Assembly: GCA_964035795.1 (NCBI GenBank)
Contig: OZ038324.1
Span: forward strand, 2,600,025-2,664,024
Direction of reading: 5' to 3'
DNA from: Pterobdella sp. o SKG-2022
Lineage: Eukaryota > Annelida > Clitellata > Hirudinida > Piscicolidae
Length of the DNA stretch: 64,000 nucleotides
This document shows, in pieces, positions 11,801 to 24,151 of this stretch; the stretch's first letter is position 1; every line of letters starts with the position of its first letter. Below the pieces are notes generated by a model that was not told the DNA's origin, searched no databases, and worked only from the letters and a program-made list of their open reading frames with translations. A program made the position numbers and the translations under genes.

Positions 11801-13775
11801 TTCACTTTTAAAACAAATGAACTCTTTAATAAGTTCAACCCTACTATGAAGCATTGACAAGGTAATGGCTACTATGAGTGCAAATATTTGATGTATAAAG
11901 CATAGAATTCATTTGAAAGGCAAAAAAATTTGAGATATTACGTGTAACTATTGATCATGGAACCAAATATCGTTTATTGCTTCATACTTTTGAGGGTGAT
12001 ATCAGCCAGGCAAGATTTGTTTGGACTGTTTATTTATGAGTTTAATTTTTTTCAATCATTCCCTTCATTTATTCACCATTATTTTTAGTTTCAATTCCAT
12101 CAATATTATCAATTATAACTTCAATTACATTAATATCATCATCATCACCATTATAATTATATGATTATTTCTTAGTTTTAATTCCGTTATCATTATTATC
12201 ATACAATGATCTTATAGTTTTGAACTCCATCATCATTATTATTATAGGATCATCATCATCAGTATGCTGCAGAAACAGATAGGCATAATGTGTTGTAATG
12301 AGTGTGATCATTAAACTCCTGTGTGCCCCCAAGCACTATAATTATGATATTTCCACCTTTTTATTACAGATTTTAATCTTGGTATTTTTTTAATATAAAA
12401 CTTTATCCAACAATAAATTTGAAAAAACTATCTATAAAAGTAATATTTTAACAAAATGACAAGTGCAGATCTTGCTAGTGTTTCTATTATGATACTTTTA
12501 TTTTAATCTTCTTATTGTTATTATTATGAAATTTTCACATTCCATTATTTTTATTATTTTCAACATACTTTTATACTTTAATAATGCTTTTTTTTTGTAA
12601 TGATAGTCATATTTTGATCATGCTATTGTTTGAATAGTGGTACTTCCATATTTCAATCTATTTTTGCAACCTTGCTATTCTTTTTATGATCTTTTATAGT
12701 TCAATTTTCTTATTATTTTTTATTATGATATTTTTATACTTAAATCTTTTTTTATTTTTATTATTTTGTGAGCACATGTGTCAACAACCGTGAAGAAAAA
12801 CTATCTAGAAACACTTGCATTAACAACTCATATTATGTATTCATTCATTGTGCTAAAAAGCCCTTGTATCATCTAATATTATAATTCTATTAGACTGGCA
12901 ATCTTATATGAGCTGTGTCACAAAAAAAAGATCAAAGATGAAAAGGTTAGATTGAGAGTCATAATGAACTTGTTTGCAAATAAAATAGCTTAAAAATTAT
13001 CATATATAATAAGTTTATGTTAGAAAGAATTGACAACTTCTATGACCTCAGTTATTGGTACTCGTATAACAGTGAAATTTCATAAGCAATACATTAATAT
13101 CCTCAGTATAGCTATAGATACAAAGATTTTAAATTCAGCTTAATTTAAAATCTTTGTATCTATTATTAATACATTTATACAAAATATATTATCACCAAAT
13201 CTAGTATAGCTATTATGACAACCTTCCAAAGGTCCAGAGCTTGAGACCGACTTTTCTCAATGTTCATGTGTTGACGAGTGTCTTCAGTGAAACAACCTAA
13301 AATTATAATGATAACAGATTATTGATTCTATTGGTACAGAGCTTTGATTGTTCCATTATGCAGAATTGTGTGGTACGAGATAGCATTTAGAAACGTCACA
13401 AGATGAAAGCATATTCAAAATAATGATGATTGTTGAAGTTATCTTAAGAAAAATAATTCACAACAAACCTTCGACCAGTCTCTCCTTCCAATCTTGACAT
13501 GCCTTTGTAAAGAACTCATTTGTGAGAGCTTCTGAGGAGGGACTGTAGTTGTCATGAAGAAGGTGAGTGGTGGTTGTTGTGATAAAAGTATATGGTGGCT
13601 GTGAATTTTAAATATTTTATTATATAAATTTTTGTGAAGTGATGATTAGTGATTTAAAATTGTTTATAAGAAAATATCAGAGGTGGCATTGTAAAAGTTG
13701 AACGATGAAGTTGTTGGTTTGAATATTATTCAAAAACATACACAAGTCTGCGTTGTGTGTCAAAAGTTGTGTCTT
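8874..13775 (-). CDS. ASXL: ASXL/Additional sex combs-like protein, 3' part, with Asn-rich C-terminus
   Basis: Minus-strand exons 13704-13775, 13469-13598, 13223-13281 and 8874-11474 join in one frame (phases 0, 0, 1, 0). The first two give HNADLCMFLNNIQTNNFI and SEALTNEFFTKACQDWKERL, then RQHMNIEKSRSQALDLWK and IQHFED. This follows the ASXL pattern NTNLRALIN... ALNNEFF..A.QEWKERL ... RQE.EKE...LWKEKFFED, that is the DEUBAD domain with its NEF motif. In known ASXL proteins this domain activates the H2A deubiquitinase BAP1/Calypso in the Polycomb PR-DUB complex. The last exon encodes about 866 residues: an acidic stretch, a Lys/Arg-rich segment (RVGMKRKKCASTFKHTAKR), then long Asn tracts to the stop at 8874. 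No C-terminal PHD finger is present, and the N-terminal HARE-HTH was not found in the window. DEUBAD-type proteins other than ASXL are possible. Confidence 0.62.
8985..9075. repeat. 21-bp tandem repeat within the ASXL-like last exon
   Basis: About four copies of a 21-bp unit (GATAAGACTATTGTTATTGTT on the plus strand) encode repeated INNNNSL heptapeptides on the minus strand. It is part of a wider TTATTATTG-rich tract from about 8930 to 10150. Confidence 0.8.
12060..12260. repeat. Degenerate ATC/TTA trinucleotide microsatellite
   Basis: Imperfect runs of ATC and ATT in the ASXL-like intron (11475-13222). The rest of that intron is plain AT-rich sequence apart from the hairpin at 13114-13163. 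Confidence 0.6.
13114..13163. repeat. Perfect inverted repeat, 22-bp arms, 6-bp loop
   Basis: The left arm is 13114-13135 and the right arm is 13142-13163, with every base paired. The loop is CAGCTT. It lies about 60 bp downstream of an ASXL-like exon on the minus strand. It could be a small foldback element or an RNA hairpin. Confidence 0.8.
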
Positions 13776-15097
13776 CTGCAGGGAGGAGACAAGTAAGCAA
13801 GTGTTGCAGGTAGGGTGGCAGTTTTTGAAAGTTGAACTCTGACAAAATCGTCTGTTTTTATTTTTAGTTTGGATAACAATTAAAACAATTGTTTTTTTAT
13901 TTTATTCATGTATATTTTGAAAATTATTAACGAAAATTTTCTGACTCTGAAATTTAGAGATGAGAGTACTGAATCAGGACTAGTTAAAAGTTGTGTTAAC
14001 TTGTCTTTCTTTTTCTTTTTATTTATCTGCTAAAAAATATCATTATAAACTGGAAATAAAAATTCAAACCAACTATCTTCTAGTTGAAAAAAATATCGAA
14101 AAAAAAACCTTTTTATCCGTAAAAGTTTTTGAAGGTACTCTTAACATTTTTAGATATTTTTTAATGAAATTCAAAGCATATTTGAAATTTGATTTTAAAT
14201 CGTTTCGGAACACTATTTATTTACAAAAACATGGTCGGTGTCCAAAGACAAAATTGTTTATTAGCAAATATTTATTTTGTTGAAACAATTTAAAAATTAT
14301 GTAAATTCAGAATAAAAATTATCAAATTTTTTTGTTTTGCTTAAATGTATAATTTTTTCTTATAATAATTTTTTTCTACTTAGATCCAGTCTACTTAGAT
14401 TCTAAGTCTAAAATAAAAACGAAATTTTTGATATTCAGAAATAAAATTTTTAAAATCAATAATAATTCAATCAAAATAGCTTAACTTAATTAAAAGACTA
14501 TCAAAAGCCAGTCGCTCACGTTTATTTTAAAACCGCGATTGGAAATACTTGAAAACTGACAGTATTAATGCTTAAAAATTGTAGGATCAACAACTTCGTT
14601 TCAAGGTTTTTGTTGTATAAATGAGCAGTGTTATTGCTGAAATTAACTTTTGGTAATTTTTACTTTTTTTTTTTACTTTTTATATATACTATATAGTCTG
14701 GATTTTATTTGCTATAATCTTTCAATGAGTTAACTAATCTGCTAATTATACTTATAAATAAATACAATTGCAAAAGGGTAGATTAATTTGTAAAGAAACG
14801 TTTGGCTTCTTGAAAGCACTTTGAATGTTGTTCACCTTACAAGCCCCATAGCAGAGCGCCTTTGAACAGGCGCTATAAGAGTTATTTACTTACTTACAGA
14901 CCTCAAGACATCCAAAAAAATTAGAGATGAAAAAATGAGCAAGGAATGTTTTAGACCAAACAGTTTTTTTACATAATAGAAATAATAATCATAGAAGTTT
15001 TGATAACAATAACAAAACAGTATTATTAAATACTAGATGATACTAATGATCCATGAAAAAGTTGAAGTTGTGGAAAATTTTTGTTGAATCAAAAAAA

Positions 15098-15582
15098 TTA
15101 TAAAAAAATTGTCTCATTTATGAAATTGTTTTTAGAAACAATAATAGTTAGTTTTTTGTAGGAGACATCGTATGTTATTGCAGGCTCGTTGTCCCGAGCT
15201 ACATATCCATCAAGTGCTAACCGTCTTAACTTGATTATGGTAGACAACTTTAGAATTTGACCGTATAGCTGGGCGTTTGATAGACGGTTCCTCCGGAACA
15301 CATTTTTGACTCTTCGAAGCATGCGAGTGGAGGTGCCATCAACTTTCTTCACTGCAGCATTGGTCATTACCCAGGATTCACATCCGTATAGCAGTATGGA
15401 CTCAATAGTAGATTTAAAAATTCTAACTTTCGTTTCTGTGGTAATGTGAGAGCCCAACTTTTTTGTAGAAAGCTGAGAGTGTTCCATGATTCTCCGATCG
15501 GGGTGTTGATATCTTGAGGAGAGTTGGTGTTACCTCCCAATAAGAGGAAATCATCAACCTTTTCAATTTCGTTACCATTCAT
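15098..15582 (-). pseudogene. RTE-type LINE fragment (C-terminal part of reverse transcriptase ORF)
   Basis: Two overlapping minus-strand frames give GNEIEKVDDFLLLGG, then KVRIFKSTIESILLYGCESW, RMLRRVKNVFRRN and KLRRLALDGYVARDNEPA. This order is typical of the region after the catalytic core in RTE-like elements. A frame change near 15420 and the lack of upstream domains mark it as a truncated relic. Confidence 0.7.
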
Positions 15583-15829
15583 AGAATTGCATAAAATACT
15601 AATAATGGAATTTTAAAAATTATTTAAACAAAATGATGGTGAGATCTGGAATGATAAAACAATATTATCAGAAGTAAAATTTCTTTGATGTATCAACAAA
15701 TAAGAATGCTGGAATACATATTTTTGTTATCTGAGGGTGTAAAGAATGTCGAAAAGCTTTGTTGTAATTCAAGTGTACAACTGATTGTATTTTCTTGTAA
15801 TTCAGTTTTGAAGGTTGATAGTTGACAAT

Positions 15830-15925
15830 CAATTCAATTACGAATATGATTATAGTGGCATTAATTTCAGGAGTTTCCAGACCACTGACAATAATAAAAC
15901 ACACTGAAACATTAACAATAATAAC
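15830..15925 (-). mobile_element. LINE 3'-tail-like fragment
   Basis: The segment ACGAATATGATTATAGTGGC... with GAGTTTCCAGACCACTG resembles 35510-35560. It also resembles the tail after the LINE at 45650-47050 (GTGGTCTTGAAGAC and GCCACTATAATAAT, about 47230-47265). It probably marks 3' ends of one LINE family. Confidence 0.4.
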
Positions 15926-15957
15926 CAAAAAACAAAATAAGTGTTGACAAGTCATTC

Positions 15958-16086
15958 AAAGTAACTGGGTTCGATCCCACGTGGGTCGACAATTAGCAAC
16001 TGTTCCACAATGTGTTTTTGCTTCATTACGTTTGTAGCTAGGGCTTTGATCTATGAGATTCATAAATACTGCATTACATTACATTG
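15958..16086 (+). mobile_element. tRNA-derived SINE (B box, body and tail)
   Basis: Starts with a B-box-like GGGTTCGATCCCACGTGGGTC, then the family body (CTGTTCCACAATGTGTTTTT, GGGCTTTGATCTATGAG) and the CATTACATTACATT tail. The A-box half of the head is missing. Confidence 0.7.
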
Positions 16087-16144
16087 AATCCTTATCATCC
16101 GTCATTATATAACTTTGTACCTAATCGAACTTTAAGACTAGGAG

Positions 16145-16450
16145 GGAAGTGGAGTGGATGATGAGGTTGTAGTTAAGAGGCCCTCCAATAATTTAAAGGT
16201 GGTTGGAATGGATGGATGGATGGCTGGGTGGGGGTGGGGAGAAGAGGTGGGGAGGAGGGGTGGAGGTGGATGGGTGGTTTGGTGAAAGGTTGTTGTTTTT
16301 GAAGTGGAGTGGATGATGAGGTTGTAGTTAAGAGGCCCTCCAATAATTTAAAGGTGGGTGGAATGGATGGATGGATGGCTGGGTGGGGAGAAGAGGTGGG
16401 GAGGAGGGGTGGAGGTGGATGGGTGGTTTGGTGAAAGGTTGTTGTTTTTG
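16145..16450. repeat. G-rich tandem duplication, unit about 156 bp
   Basis: Two copies begin GAAGTGGAGTGGATGATGAG at 16145 and 16301. The second lacks six bases. Each contains a GGATGGATGGATGGCTGGGT core and a GGAGGAGGGGTGGAGGTGG run, strongly G-rich on this strand. An apparent Pro-rich ORF on the minus strand is a by-product of the repeat. Confidence 0.85.
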
Positions 16451-17231
16451 TTAACTCTGGTGCTCCTATTGACAATAAGAAATACCTTCTTTTTCTCCAT
16501 CAATTTGGTAACGGTTTAGATCCATGGAATGTGCACTGATTTTTGAATTGATGAGAATTTAAGGTTAGATTAATTATTCTTATCTGAAGAATTGACTTTA
16601 TTTAACAACCATTCATTGTGAATATTTTTTTTTGTCATTAAATGAAAGATACCAAGCAATTTTTGAATTTATATCAGCTCCAAGTGGTTTGTCGAGCGTA
16701 GAAACTCAAGTCTTATGAAGATGTGAGATAAAAAAAAAATCGGTTTTTGCTCACTGATTTTAAGCACTGAACTCTTTTTTTCTGTGGTAACTCGGTTTGT
16801 AGGTCTGCTCCACTGTTTTATTTATAAAGTTCTAAAAAGCAACTTGCTTTTTTTTATATCTTAAATAAAGAAAATTCTAACACTTAAAATTGACTGCAAT
16901 TGAAACCATGTGCTATGTGTAGGTATAATAATATTTGATTTCAAATGAAAACGTTTTATTTAAAAAAATTTACAATCAACTGAATATAAAATTAAAAGAT
17001 ATGGTTTTAATAATTCTATCCTTTTATTCTCCATCTTTCAGTAATTGAATGAAAACCAATTGCAAAAACTCAAGCAGTTCTGGCCCTCCTCCTTTCTCAT
17101 CCGGGCTGGGGACCGGCAATGGCGGAGTTACCAGGCACTGCCTAGTCGGATGAGATCTGGTTACTGAGTGGAAAGTGAGAGTAGAAAAGTTGTAGAATTA
17201 CTAAGCTGGAAAGTGTACAAGGCTAGTTGGA

Positions 17232-17530
17232 GTAAAGAATGGGTGAAGGCCATGTGCTTCCCACAAGTGTTTCAGAACCCCTTCTTGGCTGTTGGATCAA
17301 ATTGACCTCGTCCGCCCAATCCGCCGAAGCTGATTCACATGGGAAACACAGGCTGCAAAGTACAGAACTGGTTGGAAAAAAGAACGGGTGAGGGCCATGT
17401 GCTTCCCACAAATGTTCCAGAACCGCCTTCTTGGCCGTTGGATCAAAGTGATCTCATCCGCCCAATCCGCCGGAGCTGGTTCACATGGGAAACACAGGCT
17501 GCAAAGGTCAATGTTCAGAGCTGGTTGAAG
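17232..17530. repeat. Tandem duplication, unit about 146 bp, GC-rich
   Basis: Two diverged copies carry GCCATGTGCTTCCCACAA, then CCCAATCCGCC, then TTCACATGGGAAACACAGGC (17241-17350 and 17386-17496). The segment is clearly GC-richer than its surroundings. Short ORFs on both strands are not recognisable. It is probably part of a repetitive element. Confidence 0.7.
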
Positions 17531-17599
17531 AAAACAGGTGAGTGCTTTGACTAAGGCTTCTATGGGAGCCTGTCTTTCTCTTTCTTCATCGACTTCTAC

Positions 17600-18059
17600 C
17601 TAGCACTGACAGCCGTGTTTCTTATGTGCTTGATCGAGATATTTGTTGACACTTCTCACATAAATGTCGTGCCTTTCTTTTACTCTTGCACTGTTGGTTT
17701 TCTCACTGTTCTTCCTCGCACAAAGAAGCTTTTCCAGGTTTTTTTTGAGGTTGCCGTATTCCCAGGTTTCAGGGCATTCGTCACATGGCAAACCAAACAA
17801 ACCACTGACTGCATTTTTCCTTTTCGGCAAAGCACTCTTTTATGGCTGTTTTTTCTGTTTCAGAGGAAGAAATTGGTGGAAGAGGGATGTCGGAGGGAAG
17901 TTTTTTCTCGGAAGGAGAAAAATCGAGTATTATTGTGGGCAGGCGAGTGATGCGTCTAATTTGAGGGGGTTTATCGGAGAAGGTAACTATTTTTTTCTGG
18001 GAGATTTTATTTGGTTGTTTAATTATAGAGGGCAAACTTGAAACGCTTTTTTTCGACAT
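17600..18059 (-). pseudogene. Unrecognised coding remnant, probably frameshifted
   Basis: On the minus strand an ATG at 18059 opens a frame with KKIVTFSDKPPQIRRITRL and PSEKKLPSDIPLPPISSSE. Near 17830 the protein-like composition moves to another frame (KNAVSGLFGLPCDECPETWE, then ARVKERHDIYVRSVNKYL) and ends at 17600 with CQC. Codon content is richer in GC than the flanks. KIVTF fits the loose RVxF docking pattern of protein phosphatase 1, but that motif is short. I see no intron that would join the frames. It could be a broken gene, two exons of a gene, or part of a mobile element. Confidence 0.3.
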
Positions 18060-18589
18060 AATTGACTTGACTAGTAATATAACCGTATATAAAAATATTT
18101 ATTCGAAGCAATATGACATCATACGGTTAGCGTCGTCATAACATCTTTTTTTTCTGCACAGCGTTTAATTGTATAACTGTTAATATTCATTTATAATTAA
18201 AATAATAATATTTTTTAGAACTTATATCATTTATATTTAATTTTAATATAATTTCAAATAATAATATAAAATTTTTAAACCTTTCTCTTCAATTATATAA
18301 GTCGTTGTAAAATTGAGCAATGCGCACAATTCTGAAATATTTATTAATGCAAACCTCTGGATGATATTATAAAAAATGACTCTATAAAAATATAACCGCT
18401 TTTATAAACATTTAAAATTTTGATCTAGTCTACCAACCCGCTTCTGGACCCACTTGGAATACCAACAACCAAACATTTCATCGATATTTTCATTTATTTA
18501 CCATTATATAACACACTTCACATAAACTGAGCATGCATCAGAGGCGCTTAAAAGTACAAATAAAGTTTATGAAAAAATTAATGGTCTAT

Positions 18590-20640
18590 ATAAAAAAGTT
18601 TTGAGCGATGATTTGAATGATTGGCGAGAAAGTGTTTTGATTTCATTGGGAAGAGCGTTCCATATTGAAGGTGCTGCATGAATAAATAATCTATCAAAAT
18701 ACTTTGTTCTTCCAACTGGTTGGTGAAGTGGAGAGTTTCTCGATCTTAACGAGGAGAGAACATTTCTATTATTGGTGAGACTGTAGAGATATCCAGGGGT
18801 TTTTGAGTGATGACAGTTGTAGGCGAGAGCAGCTATCTTGAATATAAGCCTTTTGAATATAGGAAGCCAGTGAAGCTTGTCTAGACATTGGGTAGATGGG
18901 GTGAAGACGTCACAGTAGACAACAATTTGTGTAATATAATTTTGAATTTTTTGTAACTTTCTAATGAGTGTAGATGAAAGAGAGTAGAGAAGAGACTTTC
19001 AGTAATCTTGTCTAGAAATGACGAGAGCAAGAGCGAGATTGTGAGCTGTTTGAAAAGTGAGGCATTCACGAATGTGTTTGATGGCTTTGATATGTATGTT
19101 ACATTGTTTGGCTGTTGAAAAGATGTGTTGGTCGAAGAAGAGAGTGTTATCGATGATGATGCCGAGTAATTTTATTTCGGAAGAAATCTTTATATTCTGA
19201 TTAGCAATGTTAACTATTTTTGATAAGATTTTTATGCGCGATTTAGTACTGACAAACATTGTATTTGTTTTGTCGATGTTGAGTTTGAGAAGGTTTTGTG
19301 AGAGCCAGGTATGTACAGAAGAGACGCATTTAGATATTTCTTCAATGGCTGGTTGAGGGTTGTCGTAGGAAAATTCAGATGTGAGAATGATGTCATCGGG
19401 CATATTGATGAAAAGTGATGTGATGTTTTTGAGAAATTTTGACTAAAGTGGGAGTGTAGATGACGAAAAGTAGAAGACCAAGGACAGACCCTTGTGGAAC
19501 ACCAGCTGAAAGAGGCATAATGAGTGAAGAAGTTTTACCTACTTTGGTGAATTGAGAACGGTTTGTGAGATATGAACTTAGACAAAGAAGAGCTGAATCT
19601 ACAACTTTGAAATCATGCTGCAAGCGAGAGATAAGTAATTGATGGTCAACTGTGTCAAAAACGGCAGACAGCTCTAGTGAAACCAGCAGGCTTCCTCGAC
19701 CGTTATCTTGAGCTCTTTTGAGTGGGTTTTTTACGTGTAGAAGAGCACGAATGAAGTTTATTGTAGGCAGATTGAAATTTGTTGAAGAATGATGAAGCGA
19801 ATAAATGAGTGGAGAGTTGGGATAAGGCAATCTTTTCCATAACTTTAGATAGTGTTGTAAGATTGGACACCGGTCTATAATTGGAAAAATTAGATTTGTT
19901 CAAGTTGAGTTTTTTTTAAAGTGGGATTACTTGGGCAGTTTTGAAATTGGAGGGAAAAACGCCTTGAAAGAAAGAAAGGTTTGCCAGTTTAGCAATTATT
20001 GGAGAAAGGATTGTTGAGAAACGTTCTAGAAGAAATGTCGGTATGATGTCGAGTGGAGAGGTTTTCAGTAAGAGACTTTTAATTATTGAGTAGACATCGT
20101 GGTGGTACACCTCATCGAAACATCTAAAGTAAGGATTATTTTTGCTATTCTGCACGTCATTTTTGTAAATACTGAAGTAATGATAGCTGTTATTTCTTTA
20201 ATGAGTAGTTGACTGAGTATCCATTGTTAATTCATTTTGCACATCACATGAACTTGGTTTTTTAGTCAAACTACAGTTCTTGACTCTTCGTATATCCTGT
20301 TGGATTGACTCAAAGGATTGATTTATATTGATAATTTTATTGTTAAAAAAAATAGAAAAAGATGAAGCTAGATTATTTTTTTCAGTTTGAGAAATGGGTG
20401 ATATGGAAGGAGACTTGTGGAGAATGGAATTGATAATATTCCATTATCTTTTTGGATTTTGACAGCAACCATCCAGCTGTGTGCGCAAGTGGTTGGTACG
20501 AGACGATTTAATTAGGCGTCTCACTTTAGCTCTTGCAAGTGGTATGTGCAGTCGGTCAGAGGATGATCGTTCTGTCTTCCAAAGCTGGCATTTTGCAAAG
20601 CGGACCTTAACCCCCCTCACCGACGATATCAGCCTCAACC
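18590..20640 (-). pseudogene. CR1/L2-like non-LTR retrotransposon relic (reverse transcriptase ORF)
   Basis: On the minus strand the segments in order are ARAKVRRLIKSSR (about 20530), FSNYRPVSNLTTLSKVMEK (about 19880), AVFDTVDHQLLISRL (about 19650), SYLTNRSQFTKVG and SAGVPQGSVLG (about 19500). A connection-region stretch (KLNIDKTNTMFVSTKS) and a decayed C-terminus follow to about 18590. These are the fingers and palm motifs of LINE reverse transcriptases. At least four frame changes are needed, and the YADD box is interrupted at about 19395. No endonuclease domain is seen, so the copy is also 5'-truncated. Confidence 0.8.
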
Positions 20641-21539
20641 GTTCTTACCCCCCACACACATTCATCACGACAGTTTCAAAGCCTGCTGATCATGAAAGAA
20701 GGGGATACATCAACTCATGAGGCACCAACCCTAGACCCCATATTGTTTCAACATTTACGCACGTCTGACACGTTACCATCCTGCTATGTACATCATAAGC
20801 ATGGACACACATGCATATATGTTCATATTCAACATATTGTTTGAATTGAATAAAAAATATCAAAATGCCTCATTTATAGCTCTATAGAAATCCAGCTCTT
20901 AAATGATGATTGGTGAAAATTATCTAAAGTTTTGTCAAGTGAACAAAGTTTTTACGTTTTAACAACTACACACTGTTGTTGACTTCAATGCTTTGAGCTT
21001 TGTAGGGACAACTTACATTGTCTTTGTATTTATCCTAATAGTATATGGGCAAGTTTTTTTCATGAAATATATTAAAAATTCAAATAAAATTTTTTTTAAC
21101 GATATGGCTTAGAAAAAAAATTCGATTATAATAGTTAATTCTTAAATGAGAAAAAACATATAATGAAAATTAAATAAAAGTCCTTCAAGTTTAGTATCTC
21201 ACAGCTTTTTAGATTCACTCTTAACTCACCCAATAATCGATGTTTTCCCTATATTTTTTACTTTTGAGAATCTAAACTGAAATTTCAAAAACTCTATACT
21301 GGATGGGTGTAGTTCTAATGTACTTATACTGTTTCTATACGAACTAAATATATTTCTTGCAGGTTCTTTGGACTAAATATACCATGTATAATCAAATAAA
21401 TTTTCATAATTTTTATATGAAACAATTTTGATTAAGTTTGATACACAAATGCTTTTTACTTTATTCAACCGTTATAAGGTATGTTAGCTAAATTATAGTT
21501 TCAACAGTCTTGTGCGATGCAAAACATTTCAAGACCCGA

Positions 21540-21900
21540 CGTCTACAAGCAATAAAGAAGCAAAGGTCTTCTTTGCGGATGATTGTGCGCTCAACGTTAC
21601 CATTGAGTAAGAGATGCAACATGAGCTAAACCAGTTTTCATACTTTTGTGACAATTTCGGTTTGACTTCCAACACTAAAAAACAGAGATGATGTTTCCGT
21701 CAGTTCTAGAAATTTTTATCACGATTTCTACATTCCAGTGAAAAGATAGAAGTTACAGACAGTAGAAAACTTTACTTATCTTTATAGTAAACTTCTTCGT
21801 TGTGCAAATTTTGATGATCAGGTTAGAACGAGCCAGTTAGCAGTGTTTTTAAAAAGATTGAGAAAAAAAGTTTTGGATAGGAGCCCTACGTAAACGCTTA
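21540..21900 (+). pseudogene. LINE reverse-transcriptase fragment
   Basis: The plus strand reads FFADDCALNVT and, after a stop, FCDNFGLTSNTKK. This matches the catalytic FADD box and the following segment of a LINE reverse transcriptase. Several in-frame stops make it a relic. The boundaries are approximate. Confidence 0.6.
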
Positions 21901-22299
21901 GATTCTTTGAAGGTGCATCTCAAAGACTTCAACAAAATTGTCTTCACGGGGGAAAAGCTGCTTTGAACAGATCTGCTTGATGTAGAATAACCCACAATAA
22001 TTCACTTTTCTTAAAAAAAAATTTAAATGTTGCAAAAAACGTGTTAGAAGCAAATGTGAAGATGTAATAGACAGACTTTGAATCATTGGTGCAAAACTGA
22101 AGAGGTTTTCTTGCCTGAATTGGACTGATCAGCTTTTTTCGGACGCACAAAATATTTAGTTTTTTTTAAATTTCTCATAAAAAAATTGAAAATAAAGTTA
22201 TTTAGTGTTATTTTACTAATTTTAGTTACTGAGCTGATTATTGTTGCTATGGTCATATTTGGACACAAGTCAATGAACAATATTTTGATGATTTATAAT

Positions 22300-23900
22300 T
22301 AATTTTATTCAAAATAAAACCATTTATAATAAACGCAGACGAGACGATGAATGGTGCTAATTACTAAGTTGCTTCAACAATCACAAGTTAAAATATATCT
22401 TAAACTCACTAAATTCTGTTATAAATATTTCTAAATAAATTTTTTAAAATAATTTTGATATTCATTTTGAATATTTTTGGAATAAAAATTGTATGTTAAT
22501 GTTATTCTTCCATTCGCTAGGGGTATCTGTATGCATAAATAATGAGATAATGAATATTCATAGTTCAAGTGAGATTAACAGGCGAGGCTCAGAGGAACAA
22601 TAATAATTTAACAATAATGGAAAACAATTATTCCAAACAACTATGTTAATGTAAATTATAATATGATATTTTTAGAAGCATCAACAAATCCTTATTTTAA
22701 ATTTCATAAAAATTTTCAATCCCAAACACAACACTAAGGATGATTTTGAGAATAGCATGACAATTTCATAAATAAAATAAAATCAATAAAGTTTCAATTG
22801 TTTACTGGAAATGAAATCTAATTGAATAAGCGTTACAAATTTCAATGGCAGAACTAATAAAAAAGAGTAAAAACAAATGACAAACAAAGGCCAGCAAAAA
22901 GTACAGACTTATTAAAGCTGAAACATGGAAATAAGCTATTTGAGAATTACCGCATGAAAAAAATAAAAAGTTCAATAAAACTAAATGTGAACATTTAAAA
23001 ACTGCATTAAAAATCACAAAATTATAACAAAAGAAATTGGCTAAAATTTAAATGTGAAATCGACTTTCAGAAAATCTCATTCAATGCATTTATTAATCGC
23101 ATTTCAGATTTGTTAGTTATTATTTGAGTTTAAAAATTAGCCGGTTTAATGTATAATTAACTTTAAAAGTGGATGGTACAGTGAGCAATGAAAGAAATTT
23201 TTTCAGTCTAAAATATCAACAAACTGTGAAATATGACGAAACAAAATATGAACGGAATATAAAACTAGAAAAAATAATGAACAAAATATAAAAATATAAT
23301 TAAATCAAATAAATTTGAGAAACTCACTAACAACTCAAAATGGACTAGAATCGATACGCGTGAGCAAAGCAGTCTGCGGACGAAAATAACCAAAGATTAC
23401 AAATAAAATAAATTATGAAGCAAACATTAAGAAACTGAACCAAAAACATGTAAAATGAATAAAACAAACAGTAAAAATAAAATACTTTAAAAGATAAAAA
23501 TGATTAAACAATGGTGATGAAAATTGAAACTAAGAAATATGGATGTAGGTTTGAAGGAATGTAACTAAAACTATTTTTTCTTTGTATAAAAATACTCGAT
23601 TAATTTTTTTATTCGCAACTTTCAAAAACAAAAAAATTGCAATATAAAAATAAAATCAAAAAGCAAAAAAAAGTTGAGTTTGGACAAAACATGATAGTGT
23701 ATAAATAAAAGAAAACCCATTTATTGTCAATCTATAATTATCTGGAAACTTTTGTAACTAAAAATGAATTGGTGAAAACTTTTCAAAAATAAAGCAATTT
23801 ACATAGCCACTGAAAAAGATTTATTAGTTTTAAAAAATCGTACCATTTCATTTGCTAAGTGATATTTTCCAAATAGGAATGTAAAATAATTGAAGTATTA
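22300..23900. other. AT-rich intergenic stretch without a recognisable gene
   Basis: Short ORFs here are isolated, AT-driven and have no splice context. I see no repeat family or RNA gene. Confidence 0.5.
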
Positions 23901-23910
23901 AATAATAAAC

Positions 23911-24003
23911 ACAAGTATGCACCCACACACATGCACACACACACACCCGCACACATGCACACACACACACCCACACACATGCACACACACACACACTCAC
24001 ACA
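23911..24003. repeat. AC-rich microsatellite
   Basis: Runs of CACACAC are broken by regular ATG and CCCGC interruptions, which gives a minisatellite-like pattern of about 26 bp (ACCCACACACATGCACAC). Confidence 0.85.
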
Positions 24004-24151
24004 ATCATTTTATGACGTCCGACTCACGTCATAAAGTCATTTGTTCGAAAGATTATGTTAAAACTTTTTCTTCCTTCTTATTAAACTTAATTTCTCATCT
24101 TGCTCTAAATTTAACTGAAATGCAATTTAAAATTAAACCACGTTAGAACCA

